Below, piece after piece: positions 1-8,262 of a stretch of 64,000 bases of DNA. A program made the position numbers and the translations under genes. Positions within the stretch are counted from its first letter, which is position 1; every line of letters starts with the position of its first letter. The stretch lies in assembly GCF_018785315.1 (NCBI RefSeq), contig NZ_WQPN01000094.1:62001-126000 (forward strand), written 5' to 3'. Under the pieces are notes generated by a model that ran no database searches, was not told the origin of the DNA, and saw only the letters and a program-made list of their open reading frames with translations. The DNA comes from Clostridium sp. MCC353. GTDB lineage: Bacteria; Bacillota; Clostridia; Lachnospirales; Lachnospiraceae.

Positions 1-429
1 AATGCGGCTGTAATCATTTTTATAATAAACATAGATATTTCTCAGATAGTCGTCGGTATAGATCAGATTCTGGAAATTTAAGGAGATATTTTCCACGGAT
101 TTGATAGAATCCAGTGAGAGAGACGGCTCTTCGAATGCATTTTTCAATTGCAGGGTTACCCTGGGATTGGAGGCAAAGAAGAGATAGGCGTTGTCAACAT
201 GGGTATAGAATGTTTCCATGATATCGTCCGCCTGGTTCAGGATCAGGGAAGCCTTTTTTTCAGCTTCCCGCGTGCTCTCATTGGTGGTTCTGAAAATGCT
301 GTATAAGCCGATCAGCAAAAGGGGAATGAGCATCAGCAGGCTGTTGACTAACAGGCTGCGGACGAAAAAACGGATGCTTGTGGAGTGATATTTTTTGCTG
401 AAATCTTCGAATATTGTTTTATTTTTCAT
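1..429 (-). CDS. Sensor histidine kinase, N-terminal part (runs off left edge)
   Basis: An open frame starts at the ATG whose complement is at 427-429 and continues to base 1 without a stop, so only about 143 N-terminal residues are present. The protein begins MKNKTIFEDFSKKYHS, has one strong membrane segment at about residues 20-43 (LLVNSLLMLIPLLLIGLYSI), and then an extracytoplasmic region with no cysteines, as in YesM-type (HisKA_7TM-less, single-sensor) kinases. The catalytic half lies outside the window, so the kinase identity rests on topology and position. Its start overlaps the last 11 bases of the response-regulator gene at 419-1153, so the two are translationally coupled. It most likely senses a sugar outside the cell and signals to that regulator, which faces the importer at 1605-4932. 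Confidence 0.75.
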   Translation of the reverse strand, partial: MKNKTIFEDFSKKYHSTSIRFFVRSLLVNSLLMLIPLLLIGLYSIFRTTNESTREAEKKASLILNQADDIMETFYTHVDNAYLFFASNPRVTLQLKNAFEEPSLSLDSIKSVENISLNFQNLIYTDDYLRNIYVYYKNDYSRI

Positions 430-1153
430 GGTTTCTGTATTCCGTAGGGGTAACGCCCCAGTACGCCTTAAAGGCTCTCGCGAAGTTGTTGGGATTGACA
501 TATCCGATCATGTTGCTGATATTGTAGATCTTGGTATCGGGATCTTTTAAAAACAGGGCGGCCTGTTTCATTCTCGCTTCATTGAGGAGGTCCGAAAATG
601 TTTGGGACGTCTTCTGCTTGATTAACTGGCTTAGATAGGAAGGGTTTAAGTAGAGGGATTCCGCCAGGGCGGACAGAGATCCTTCCCGGTAATTCTGGGC
701 GCAGTATGTGAGCACTTTCTGGATGATCTCATCCGAGGACTGATTCTGCTTTTCATCGGGATTTACGTGGTATTTTAAGTCCAATTCCTGTTTTATGGTT
801 CCGAAAACTTCCTTTAATTCTGAAAAATTAGTCGGTTTTAACACATAGTACCGCACACCGTAGCGGATCGCGTTCTGGGCGTATTTAAAATTATCGTAAG
901 CACTGAGAAAAACCACCATCGGCCTGGCTCCGGGCATCTCTGATACGGCTTTTGCCAGCCCGATTCCGTCCATGCCCGGCATGCTGATATCGGTCAGAAT
1001 GACATGAACCGTGTTATTTTTTAAGAAATCCAGGGCCTCCTGGCCGCTGTCTTTTTGTCCGCAGACGTGAAAACCCTGTTCATTCCATGGAAAACAGGAT
1101 GCCAGGATGTCACGGGAACTGGCTTCATCATCCACAATCAGAAGTTCATACAT
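419..1153 (-). CDS. AraC-family response regulator
   Basis: A 244-residue two-domain regulator. The receiver domain (about residues 1-125) shows acidic residues D8-D9, phospho-acceptor D55 in LTDISMPGMDG and conserved K106 in VLKPT. The C-terminal part (about 145-244) is an AraC-type double helix-turn-helix, ending with the usual IGYVNPNNFARAFKAYWGVTPTEYR. I chose the ATG at 1151-1153 rather than upstream in-frame starts because GGAGG lies just before it and the receiver domain begins at once. It is the first gene of a leftward pair with the kinase at 1-429, and it diverges from the sugar importer at 1605. It probably activates that importer when phosphorylated. At 244 residues it is shorter than the 379- and 515-residue regulators elsewhere in the window because it lacks their long linker. 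Confidence 0.9.
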   Translation of the reverse strand: MYELLIVDDEASSRDILASCFPWNEQGFHVCGQKDSGQEALDFLKNNTVHVILTDISMPGMDGIGLAKAVSEMPGARPMVVFLSAYDNFKYAQNAIRYGVRYYVLKPTNFSELKEVFGTIKQELDLKYHVNPDEKQNQSSDEIIQKVLTYCAQNYREGSLSALAESLYLNPSYLSQLIKQKTSQTFSDLLNEARMKQAALFLKDPDTKIYNISNMIGYVNPNNFARAFKAYWGVTPTEYRNHEK

Positions 1154-1354
1154 ATCATTTCCTCCACCATACCAAACAAACTCATTGATACGGAAAATTA
1201 TATCATGAGGAAGTTTCAGCGTCAAACGGATCGCCCGCAAAGCCCAAATTACTAAAATAAAGATAGCCGGATAATATAAAGATAGATTGAAATGATAGGC
1301 GCTCATAATGGCCGCGGGGGCGCATAAACGGCCCGCAGTGATAGAATACAAATG

Positions 1355-1505
1355 GTAACAGTTCAGACGGCGGGAAAATTGATAAAGAAAGCTGCGTCAA
1401 GCTCGCTTGTAAGCAGTTTTCTTTATCAATTTTCACATCGGATGGACCTCCGATGCTTCTTGACCGGCCTTTTCGGTCAAGAAGATAAGCCGTCTGAACT
1501 GTCAC
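1355..1505. repeat. Composite inverted-repeat element, family A (GTAACAGTTCAGACGGC ends)
   Basis: The 17-base ends GTAACAGTTCAGACGGC (1355-1371) and GCCGTCTGAACTGTCAC (1489-1505) are inverted copies with one mismatch. Inside are two further stem-loops: an AAAATTGATAAAGAAA arm pairing with TTTCTTTATCAATTTT (about 1374-1435), and CTTCTTGACCGG pairing across TTTT with CGGTCAAGAAG (about 1456-1484). It lies in the 451-base divergent gap 1154-1604. I see no gene in that gap; the promoters of the regulator pair and of the importer must flank the element. Related pieces occur at 8119, 10632, 23768, 35726, 56391 and 59131. Confidence 0.8.
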
Positions 1506-1604
1506 TACAGACAATGAGTTAAGAAACACACTCTAGGATTGGAATTGCTGCCGGTCACGGAAGTGGACAGCAGTCTGGAAATTGAGCGAAGGAGGAATTG
1601 ATCT

Positions 1605-2534
1605 ATGTCACTGTTCAAGGCGAAAACGGCAGGGGGGACTGTCGTGAGAAGGTATCCGAAAAACTGGAAATGGGGGGTGCTGTTCATCCTGCCGTGGCTG
1701 GCCGGATTTTTTGTTCTGCAGGCCTATCCCCTGCTGATGTCACTGTATTATTCATTTACGGATTTTTCTATTTTATCTGAGGGAAAATGGGTGGGAACGG
1801 ATAATTATGTGAAATTGTTTACAAAGGATAAATATTTTGTGAAATCATTTCTGCTGACATTTAAATATGCGCTGATGTCGGTTCCCATGAAGCTGATTAT
1901 GGCATTGATTGTGGCGATGATTTTGAACATGAAGCTGAAGGGGATCAATCTGTTCCGTACCGTCTATTATCTGCCGTCCATCATGGGAGGCAGCGTTGCG
2001 ATTTCCATTCTCTGGAGATTTATGTTTATGAAAGACGGCATGCTGAACAAGATGCTGGGAGCGGTTCATATTCCGGCAGTTGACTGGCTGGGCGATCCCG
2101 ATATCGCCCTTGTGACCATCAGTTTGTTAGTGATCTGGCAGTTTGGTTCTTCCATGGTACTGTTTTTAGCCGGCCTTAAAAATGTGCCCACGGAACTGTA
2201 TGAGGCGGCCAGCGTGGACGGGGCCAACAAATGGGTTCAGTTCTGGAAGATTACATTCCCCATGCTGACACCGGTTGTATTCTTTAACCTGATTATGCAG
2301 ATCATTCATGCGCTGCAGGAGTTTACATCTGCATTTATCATCACCAACGGGGGTCCAAACCACGGAACCTACCTGATGGGGGTTAAGATTTATGAAGACG
2401 CATTTAAAAACCTGAAAATGGGATACGCCTCCGCTTCTTCCTGGGTGATGTTTGTGGCGATCCTTCTGATTACGCTCCTTGTATTCCGCTCGTCAAGCGC
2501 ATGGGTGTTTTATAATGATGGAGGAATGGACTGA
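1605..2534 (+). CDS. Carbohydrate ABC transporter permease, MalF/LplB type
   Basis: A 309-residue inner-membrane subunit of a CUT1 sugar importer. It has about six membrane segments, the first at roughly residues 24-46, and the cytoplasmic EAA loop that contacts the ATPase: EAASVDGA begins at E200 and is followed by the expected conserved P in KITFPMLTP. The ATG at 1605 is preceded by GGAGG with good spacing. The stop codon overlaps the start of the next permease (1-base TGATG coupling). With the second permease and the lipoprotein at 3538 it forms one importer. No ATPase gene is nearby, so a shared MsmX/MsmK-like ATPase must be used (family knowledge plus inference). Unsaturated uronate oligosaccharides are a likely substrate, given the GH88 enzyme downstream. 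Confidence 0.92.
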   Translation: MSLFKAKTAGGTVVRRYPKNWKWGVLFILPWLAGFFVLQAYPLLMSLYYSFTDFSILSEGKWVGTDNYVKLFTKDKYFVKSFLLTFKYALMSVPMKLIMALIVAMILNMKLKGINLFRTVYYLPSIMGGSVAISILWRFMFMKDGMLNKMLGAVHIPAVDWLGDPDIALVTISLLVIWQFGSSMVLFLAGLKNVPTELYEAASVDGANKWVQFWKITFPMLTPVVFFNLIMQIIHALQEFTSAFIITNGGPNHGTYLMGVKIYEDAFKNLKMGYASASSWVMFVAILLITLLVFRSSSAWVFYNDGGMD

Positions 2535-3373
2535 TGAAAATAAAGAAAAACAATATCGCGGCGTATGTTATTTTAGTATTTGTGGGCATTGTGATGATCT
2601 ATCCCCTGCTCTGGCTGTTTTTTGCGACATTTAAGGAGAACAAAGAACTGTTTGGAAAGATGACGCTGCTTCCGGAACACATTTCTTTCAATGCATATAA
2701 AGAGGGGTGGAAGGGAAGCGGCCAGTTTTCCTACTGGACATTCTATATGAATACCTTTAAGCTGGTAGTGCCCACCGTATTGTTTACGGCAATTTCCACC
2801 GGGATTGTGGCCTATGGGTTTGCCAGGTTCCGTTTCCCCATGAAAAAGATCCTGTTTATGCTGATGATTTCCACCTTGATGCTGCCGGATGCGGTCATCA
2901 TGATTCCAAGATATGTGGTCTTCAATAAATTCGGCTGGATCGACACCTACCTGCCTTTCTGGGTTCCGGCGGTGCTGGCCTGTTATCCGTTCCTGATTTT
3001 TATGCAGATACAGTTTTTGAGAGGGATTCCAAGAGAACTGGATGAATCGGCCTATATGGACGGATGCAATCCATTTATGGTGTATGTGAAAATCCTGGCT
3101 CCCCTGATGAAGCCGTCCATTTTTTCCGTTGTCATTTTCCAGACGCTGTGGAGATGGAACGATTACTTTAACAACCTGGTATACATAAGCAGTGTGAAAA
3201 ATTATACCCTTTCACTGGCACTGAAGATGTCCATTGACAGCCAGGGCGCTTCCACACCGTGGAACCAGATACTTGCGATGTCATTTATCTCCTTAATTCC
3301 GCCGATCCTGCTCTATTTCTTCGCTCAGAAGTACTTTGTGGAAGGAATTACGGCCGGCGGCATCAAGGGTTAG
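2534..3373 (+). CDS. Carbohydrate ABC transporter permease, MalG/AraQ type
   Basis: A 279-residue second membrane subunit of the same CUT1 importer. It shows the MalG-like N-terminal segment (about residues 8-30), about six membrane helices, and an EAA loop in the variant form ESAYMDGC starting at E171, followed by KILAPLMKP. It ends in GITAGGIKG, the usual glycine-rich tail of MalG-type permeases. Its ATG overlaps the stop of the preceding permease by one base, so the two are translationally coupled. After the stop, a 164-base gap with a GGGCTT-AA-AAGCCC stem precedes the binding-protein gene. That gap may let the lipoprotein be made in different amounts from the permeases. Confidence 0.92.
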   Translation: MKIKKNNIAAYVILVFVGIVMIYPLLWLFFATFKENKELFGKMTLLPEHISFNAYKEGWKGSGQFSYWTFYMNTFKLVVPTVLFTAISTGIVAYGFARFRFPMKKILFMLMISTLMLPDAVIMIPRYVVFNKFGWIDTYLPFWVPAVLACYPFLIFMQIQFLRGIPRELDESAYMDGCNPFMVYVKILAPLMKPSIFSVVIFQTLWRWNDYFNNLVYISSVKNYTLSLALKMSIDSQGASTPWNQILAMSFISLIPPILLYFFAQKYFVEGITAGGIKG

Positions 3374-3537
3374 ACGGGAAAAGATAACATAATGATAGGC
3401 AGATAAAATGAAGATAGATTCTGAAGATAGGAACCTGTAATCTGAGAAGGGGCTTAAAAGCCCGGGGTTATGGTAAAATACAATTAATAAAAATAAAGCA
3501 TTTTATAAGACTAAAGGATTGAAGGAGGAAGTATTTT

Positions 3538-4932
3538 ATGAAAAAGCAGTTCAAAAAAGGAATTTCCCTGATTATGGCGGCATCCATGGCGGCAGTATCC
3601 CTGATGGGGTGCGGCTCACAGTCCGGAAATAAACCGGCGGATACGACGGCTGCGCAGAGCAGCGCGGGAACAACGGCGGCGGATACGGCGGCGGCAGGAA
3701 CAACTGCTGCGGGGACGGAAGCTTCGGGAGAGCCAGTGACGCTTCGTTTCTCCTGGTGGGGAAGCGACAGCAGGCATCAGGCGCTGCTGGCTGTGATCGA
3801 AGCTTATGAAAAAAAGAATCCCAATGTGAAAGTGGAAGCGGAATACCAGGGCTACGATGGATATTATGAAAAGATTATGACCACACTTTCCAGCAATACG
3901 GCTCCCGACGTGATCCAGCTCAGCAAAGAATGGCTGCCTGATATACAGGGGGCAAAGCATTATTTGGCGGATCTTTCCACACTGCCTGTGGATTTAACCA
4001 CATTAAAAGACCGTCTCCTGGAAATAGCAGGTACTTATAACGGTGAGCCCAATGTGTTCCCCTGTACGGTAGGCGGTTCGGTTACCTATGTCAATACGGA
4101 TTTCGCCAAAGCATATGGCGTGGATTTAACGAAAAATTATACATGGGATGAGATCAAAGAGCTCGGAAAATCCATTCATGAGCAGGATGAAGAAGCCTAT
4201 TTGATGACAGCCGATGCGGATATGCTGAACCGTTTATTTGTACAGCCTTATCTGGCGCAGAAAACCGGAAAACCTCTGGTGGATGAAGAAACCTATACCA
4301 TGAACTTCACGGAAGCAGAAGCGGCGGAAGCATTTCAGAACGTGGTGGAACTCTATGAAACCAATACGCTGGAGCCTTTCGGTGAGGCCGCGACCTTTGC
4401 CGGACAGGCGGATCAGAACAACAAATGGATCAACGGTAAAATCGGCATGATCGTGGACTACACAGGAAGCGCGCCTAAATATATCGCATCCATTGACAGC
4501 CCCCTGGATGTCATTTCCATGCCGGTTACCAGCGACGCGAAATGCAGCGGCGTTGCGTACAGCGGGGACAGAGGATTTGCCATCAACGACAATTCTGAGC
4601 ACAAAGAAGAGGCTGCCAAATTCCTGGATTTCCTGATGAACGATCCGGAATCAATCGCGATCTGTAAAACGGATGTGGGATACTGCCCCACAAAGCAGTC
4701 GGATGATATTCTGATCGCAGCAGGCGTTGTAAGCGAAATCCAGAAAAAGGGCGTTGAACTCTCCGAGCCGAATTCCTATACCAACAACATGATCAGCGGA
4801 AATACGGAGCTGGAAGTGATCCGGAAAGACCTGATCCAGGAAGTGGTTTACGGGGATATCACACCGGAGGAAGCGGCTCAGGAGCTGGTTGAACAATATC
4901 AGGAAATCCTGGATGAATTGAAGACAAAATAA
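3538..4932 (+). CDS. Extracellular solute-binding lipoprotein (family 1)
   Basis: A 464-residue lipoprotein. Residues 1-24 are a signal peptide, with lipobox SLMGC giving a lipidated C25. A threonine/alanine-rich linker (about 34-65) follows, then a bilobal family-1 sugar-binding domain opening with VTLRFSWWGSDSRHQALLAVI. The ATG at 3538 follows GAAGGAGG. It captures the sugar outside the cell and passes it to the two permeases just upstream. The gene order permease-permease-binding protein differs from the other two CUT1 loci in this window, where the binding protein comes first. The substrate cannot be read from sequence; the downstream GH88 and DUF2264 genes suggest an unsaturated uronic-acid disaccharide or oligosaccharide. 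Confidence 0.93.
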   Translation: MKKQFKKGISLIMAASMAAVSLMGCGSQSGNKPADTTAAQSSAGTTAADTAAAGTTAAGTEASGEPVTLRFSWWGSDSRHQALLAVIEAYEKKNPNVKVEAEYQGYDGYYEKIMTTLSSNTAPDVIQLSKEWLPDIQGAKHYLADLSTLPVDLTTLKDRLLEIAGTYNGEPNVFPCTVGGSVTYVNTDFAKAYGVDLTKNYTWDEIKELGKSIHEQDEEAYLMTADADMLNRLFVQPYLAQKTGKPLVDEETYTMNFTEAEAAEAFQNVVELYETNTLEPFGEAATFAGQADQNNKWINGKIGMIVDYTGSAPKYIASIDSPLDVISMPVTSDAKCSGVAYSGDRGFAINDNSEHKEEAAKFLDFLMNDPESIAICKTDVGYCPTKQSDDILIAAGVVSEIQKKGVELSEPNSYTNNMISGNTELEVIRKDLIQEVVYGDITPEEAAQELVEQYQEILDELKTK

Positions 4933-5259
4933 GATAGAACCGGTAATGGGACATTACCCGGATTAGAAGGTGTTGTAAAATGCACAGAATCGCAGCCGCC
5001 GATGAAATGGCCGGGCAGTTCTGGGAAGGCCGTCAGGCCCGGCTGCATGATACGGCGCCTTCTTTTTTACGGATGGTTTCCGGTGGTGTTGTGGATGGTT
5101 TCCAGGATCGTTATGTATGGTTTCCTGGAATATGCCATAAAATTTATTACCAGCATCTTCCGAAAAGCAGTTTTAAAACTATTTCCGGCATATGGCTGAC
5201 GGATGCCGGGATGAATTAAAAACGCAATTAAACGTAGAATAGTTAGAAATGGAGAAACG
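4933..5259. other. Intergenic stretch with a doubtful small reading frame
   Basis: This 327-base gap separates the binding protein from the DUF2264 gene. It contains a GCCGGGC/GCCCGGC stem (about 5009-5044). A 79-codon frame at 4980-5219 has a fair AGAAGGTG ribosome site, but its product resembles nothing I recognise. An overlapping frame (5002-5199) encodes a hydrophobic stretch. Neither frame has convincing codon use, so no gene is called; this could be the decayed remnant of a small membrane protein. Confidence 0.4.
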
Positions 5260-6993
5260 ATGAAAAATAAAGCAGATTACCAGAAGATGCTTCTGGATAT
5301 GATCGAACCACTAAAAGAACATTACAGCAAAGGCTGCGCCGGTCTGGAGCTGGGAACAACGGCAGCAGGATATGGAAATAAAACCGCCGCCATGGAAGGC
5401 TTTTCCCGGGTCTTATGGGGGCTGGTTTCTTACTGGGCAGGCGGCGGGCAGGACGAAAGCCTGTTGAAAACATACCAGAATGGGCTTTCCACAGGAACAG
5501 ACCCTCAATCGGCGGAATATTGGGGAGACTTACATAACAAAGACCAGAGGATGGTGGAAATGGCCGCGATCAGCTACGGGCTTTTGATGACGCCGGAAAA
5601 GCTGTGGGAACCGCTCGGCGAAAAAGAGAAAACCAATCTGGCGGACTGGCTGTACCAGATCAACCTGTATACCCAGGCGGACAATAACTGGCAGTTTTTC
5701 AAGGTGATAACCAATCTGGCCCTGAAAAGCGTTGGGAAGAGATGGAGCCGGGAACAGGTGAAAGATGCGATGGACCGTTATGAATCCTTTTACCTGGGAA
5801 ATGGATGGTATTCCGATGGGCTGAGGCCGCAGAAGGATTATTATACATCTTTCGGAATTCATTTTTACTGCCTTCTATATGCCAGGTTTATGGAAAAGGA
5901 AGATCCGGAAAGGGCGGAATTGTTTAAGGAACGGGCAAAGGTATTTGCAAAGACATTTATCTATTGGTTTGATGATGAAGGGAAGGCGCTGCCTTTCGGA
6001 CGTTCCCTGACCTACCGGTTTGCCCAGGCGGCATTTTTCAGCGCCTGCGCGCTGGCGGGCGTGGAGTGCTTTCCGTGGGGCGTGATAAAGGGGATCATAG
6101 AACGGAATCTGGATTACTGGATGAAACAGCCGATATTTGACAATGGGGGAGTGCTCACCGTGGGATATACCTACCCCAATCTGCTGATGTCGGAGAGCTA
6201 TAATGCTGTGGGTTCTCCTTACTGGGCGTTTAAGACATTTTTATTCCTGGCTCTTTTGGACGGCCATCCGTTCTGGCAGGCGGAAAGCGAAGGTCTGCCA
6301 GAACTCAAAGAAGTGTGCGCGGTGAAGGAATGCGATATGCTGATCTGCCACAGAAGACACCAGGTGACAGCCTTAACGGCCGGGCAGTATCCGGTCATGG
6401 AACATCCCCATGCGGCAGAGAAATACGCTAAATTCGCCTATTCTTCCGTATTCGGCTTTTGTGTGCCCCGTTCTTATCACCAATTGGAACAGGCGGGAAC
6501 GGACTGTATGCTGGCCTTTTATGTACACGGCATGTATTATGTACGCAGAAAATGCCTGGAATATCACGTGTCGGAGCAGGAGGTCTATTCCAAATGGAGC
6601 CCGGTGGAGGGAATCGAGGTGGAAACCTGGCTCATGCCTGTCCGCGGCGGGCACAAAAGGAGGCATAGAATCACCAGCAGTGTCGCGTGCAGGGCATACG
6701 ACTGCGGCTTTTCTTATCCAAATTGTATGGAAGAGACAAACCAGGAAATAAAGGGCAGAAGCGCGTTGGTATCTGACCGGAATGGAATGAGCCGGATGGA
6801 GGCTGATATGGGGGAAGGGGTTGTGATCACAGCTCTGCCCAATATGAATCTCATTTTCCCTAATGTCTGTATTCCGGCAGTCTGTTTTGATATTCAGCCG
6901 GGAGTGACGGAAGTGGAATCCCTGGCGGAAGCGGAGTTTACGGATGAGGAAATCGTGATCGGGGGAGGAAACTGTTATGCGTTACGGGATTGA
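5260..6993 (+). CDS. DUF2264 domain protein
   Basis: A 577-residue cytoplasmic protein without signal peptide. The N-terminal two-thirds match DUF2264 (an all-helical toroid-like domain; typical stretches are AAMEGFSRVLWGLVSYWAG and WYSDGLRPQKDYYTSFGIHFY). A more beta-rich C-terminal third follows. Members commonly occur in loci for uronate-containing polysaccharides and are thought to act on glycans; the exact reaction here is unknown to me. Its start follows GGAGA. Its end overlaps the GH88 gene by 17 bases, indicating coupled production. Because both enzymes lack export signals, they probably act on oligosaccharides after import by the upstream transporter. Confidence 0.85.
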   Translation: MKNKADYQKMLLDMIEPLKEHYSKGCAGLELGTTAAGYGNKTAAMEGFSRVLWGLVSYWAGGGQDESLLKTYQNGLSTGTDPQSAEYWGDLHNKDQRMVEMAAISYGLLMTPEKLWEPLGEKEKTNLADWLYQINLYTQADNNWQFFKVITNLALKSVGKRWSREQVKDAMDRYESFYLGNGWYSDGLRPQKDYYTSFGIHFYCLLYARFMEKEDPERAELFKERAKVFAKTFIYWFDDEGKALPFGRSLTYRFAQAAFFSACALAGVECFPWGVIKGIIERNLDYWMKQPIFDNGGVLTVGYTYPNLLMSESYNAVGSPYWAFKTFLFLALLDGHPFWQAESEGLPELKEVCAVKECDMLICHRRHQVTALTAGQYPVMEHPHAAEKYAKFAYSSVFGFCVPRSYHQLEQAGTDCMLAFYVHGMYYVRRKCLEYHVSEQEVYSKWSPVEGIEVETWLMPVRGGHKRRHRITSSVACRAYDCGFSYPNCMEETNQEIKGRSALVSDRNGMSRMEADMGEGVVITALPNMNLIFPNVCIPAVCFDIQPGVTEVESLAEAEFTDEEIVIGGGNCYALRD

Positions 6994-8110
6994 CGATGAA
7001 ACCCTTACATGGGCGGAAGGCATATGGGGAAAGCTTGAAAAGAAGCTGGAGGCAGAATGCCGCCGCCTGGGCCCAATGATGCCTTATGTTCCGGTGAATG
7101 GAAAATACGAGGATATGGGGAAAAAGGAGCTGACTGCCTGGACCAATGGTTTTTACAGCGGAATCCTCTGGCAGATGTATCATGCCACAGGAAAGGAGTG
7201 TTATAAGGACGCCGCGGTTGGAATTGAGGAACGGCTGGACGGAGCATTTTCAGAGTATACGAAACTGGATCATGACCTGGGCTTTCTATGGCTTCACACG
7301 GCTGTGGCTGATTACCGGCTTACGGGGAATGAGAAATCCCGGGCCAGAGGACTTCATGCGGCCGGAATCCTGGCGGGGCGCTACAATCCGAACGGGAAGT
7401 TTATTAAAGCCTGGAACGGGCCGCGGGAGGGGATCGCAATCGTGGACTGCCTGATGAACCTGCCCCTTTTATACTGGGCCTCTGAGGAACTGGGGGACCG
7501 TGCCTGCCGCCAGATCGCGGTAAACCATACGGATATGGCCCTCCGTTATATCTGCCGGCCTGACGGTTCCTGCAATCATCTGGTGGAGTTTGATGCGCTG
7601 ACAGGAGAGTACAAAGGCAATCCGGGAGGCCAGGGGTACGAAAGCGGATCTTCCTGGAGCCGTGGCCAGTCCTGGGCTGTGTACGGCATGTCTTTGGCTT
7701 ACCGCTATACGGGAAATGAAGCCTTTCTGGATGCGGCAAAACGGACCGCCCATTATTTCTGCGCCAATCTGGCTCTGAACGGTTACATACCGCTCATAGA
7801 TTTCAGGGCTCCGGCCCAGCCCGTCTATTATGATACCACGGCAGGGGTCTGCGGGGCCTGCGGCCTTTTAGAACTTTCCGAACACGTCAGCCCTCTGGAA
7901 AAGGACTTGTATGTAAAATCAGCGGTCCGGTGCTTAAAAGCGGCGGCAGATGGGTTCTGCAACTGGAACCCGGAGACGGATTCCATCCTGGGCCATGGTT
8001 CTGCCCGGTATGACCGGGAATACGACAGAGAGGTGCCGATCATTTATGGGGATTATTTTTTAACGGAAGGGATTCTGCGTCTCTTGGATAAGGATTTTTT
8101 GATCTGGTAG
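6977..8110 (+). CDS. Glycoside hydrolase family 88, unsaturated glucuronyl hydrolase
   Basis: A 377-residue cytoplasmic enzyme of the GH88 family. It hydrates the C4-C5 double bond of the 4-deoxy-unsaturated uronic acid that polysaccharide lyases leave at the non-reducing end of disaccharides, releasing the uronate. The (alpha/alpha)6-barrel hallmarks are clear: WTNGFYSGILWQMY (55-68), the HDLGFLWL motif with D100, and IVDCLMNLPLLYWA with D157. D100 and D157 match the two catalytic aspartates of characterised enzymes (Asp88 and Asp149 in Bacillus sp. GL1). The ATG at 6977 follows GGGGGAGG and lies inside the DUF2264 gene. Within GH88, the WTNGFY and HDLGF motifs favour the glucuronyl (glycosaminoglycan) type, but rhamnogalacturonyl activity is not excluded. 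Confidence 0.9.
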   Translation: MRYGIDDETLTWAEGIWGKLEKKLEAECRRLGPMMPYVPVNGKYEDMGKKELTAWTNGFYSGILWQMYHATGKECYKDAAVGIEERLDGAFSEYTKLDHDLGFLWLHTAVADYRLTGNEKSRARGLHAAGILAGRYNPNGKFIKAWNGPREGIAIVDCLMNLPLLYWASEELGDRACRQIAVNHTDMALRYICRPDGSCNHLVEFDALTGEYKGNPGGQGYESGSSWSRGQSWAVYGMSLAYRYTGNEAFLDAAKRTAHYFCANLALNGYIPLIDFRAPAQPVYYDTTAGVCGACGLLELSEHVSPLEKDLYVKSAVRCLKAAADGFCNWNPETDSILGHGSARYDREYDREVPIIYGDYFLTEGILRLLDKDFLIW

Positions 8111-8118
8111 TTTCCGTT

Positions 8119-8148
8119 GTAACAGTTCAGACCTGTCTGAACTGTTAC
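8119..8148. repeat. 30-bp near-perfect palindrome (GTAACAGTTCAGAC arms)
   Basis: Arms GTAACAGTTCAGAC and GTCTGAACTGTTAC are perfect complements separated by CT. It starts eight bases after the GH88 stop codon, so it could help end that operon, although no T-run follows. The same 30 bases occur in reverse orientation at 23768-23797. Confidence 0.85.
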
Positions 8149-8262
8149 TTTCAGTTCACGGACTCGGCGTTTTTCTGATCCGGCAGCCTTGTAATCTTCC
8201 CCGCAATATGTTAGGCTAAAAGGGTGCATTTACGGAGAAAAGATAAAAAGAGGCGTATAGAA

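Noticed and set aside
4980-5219. Small protein of 79 residues with a fair ribosome site
   Set aside because: No recognisable family, an overlapping frame is equally open, and it lies in a non-conserved-looking gap. Mentioned only as a doubtful stretch.
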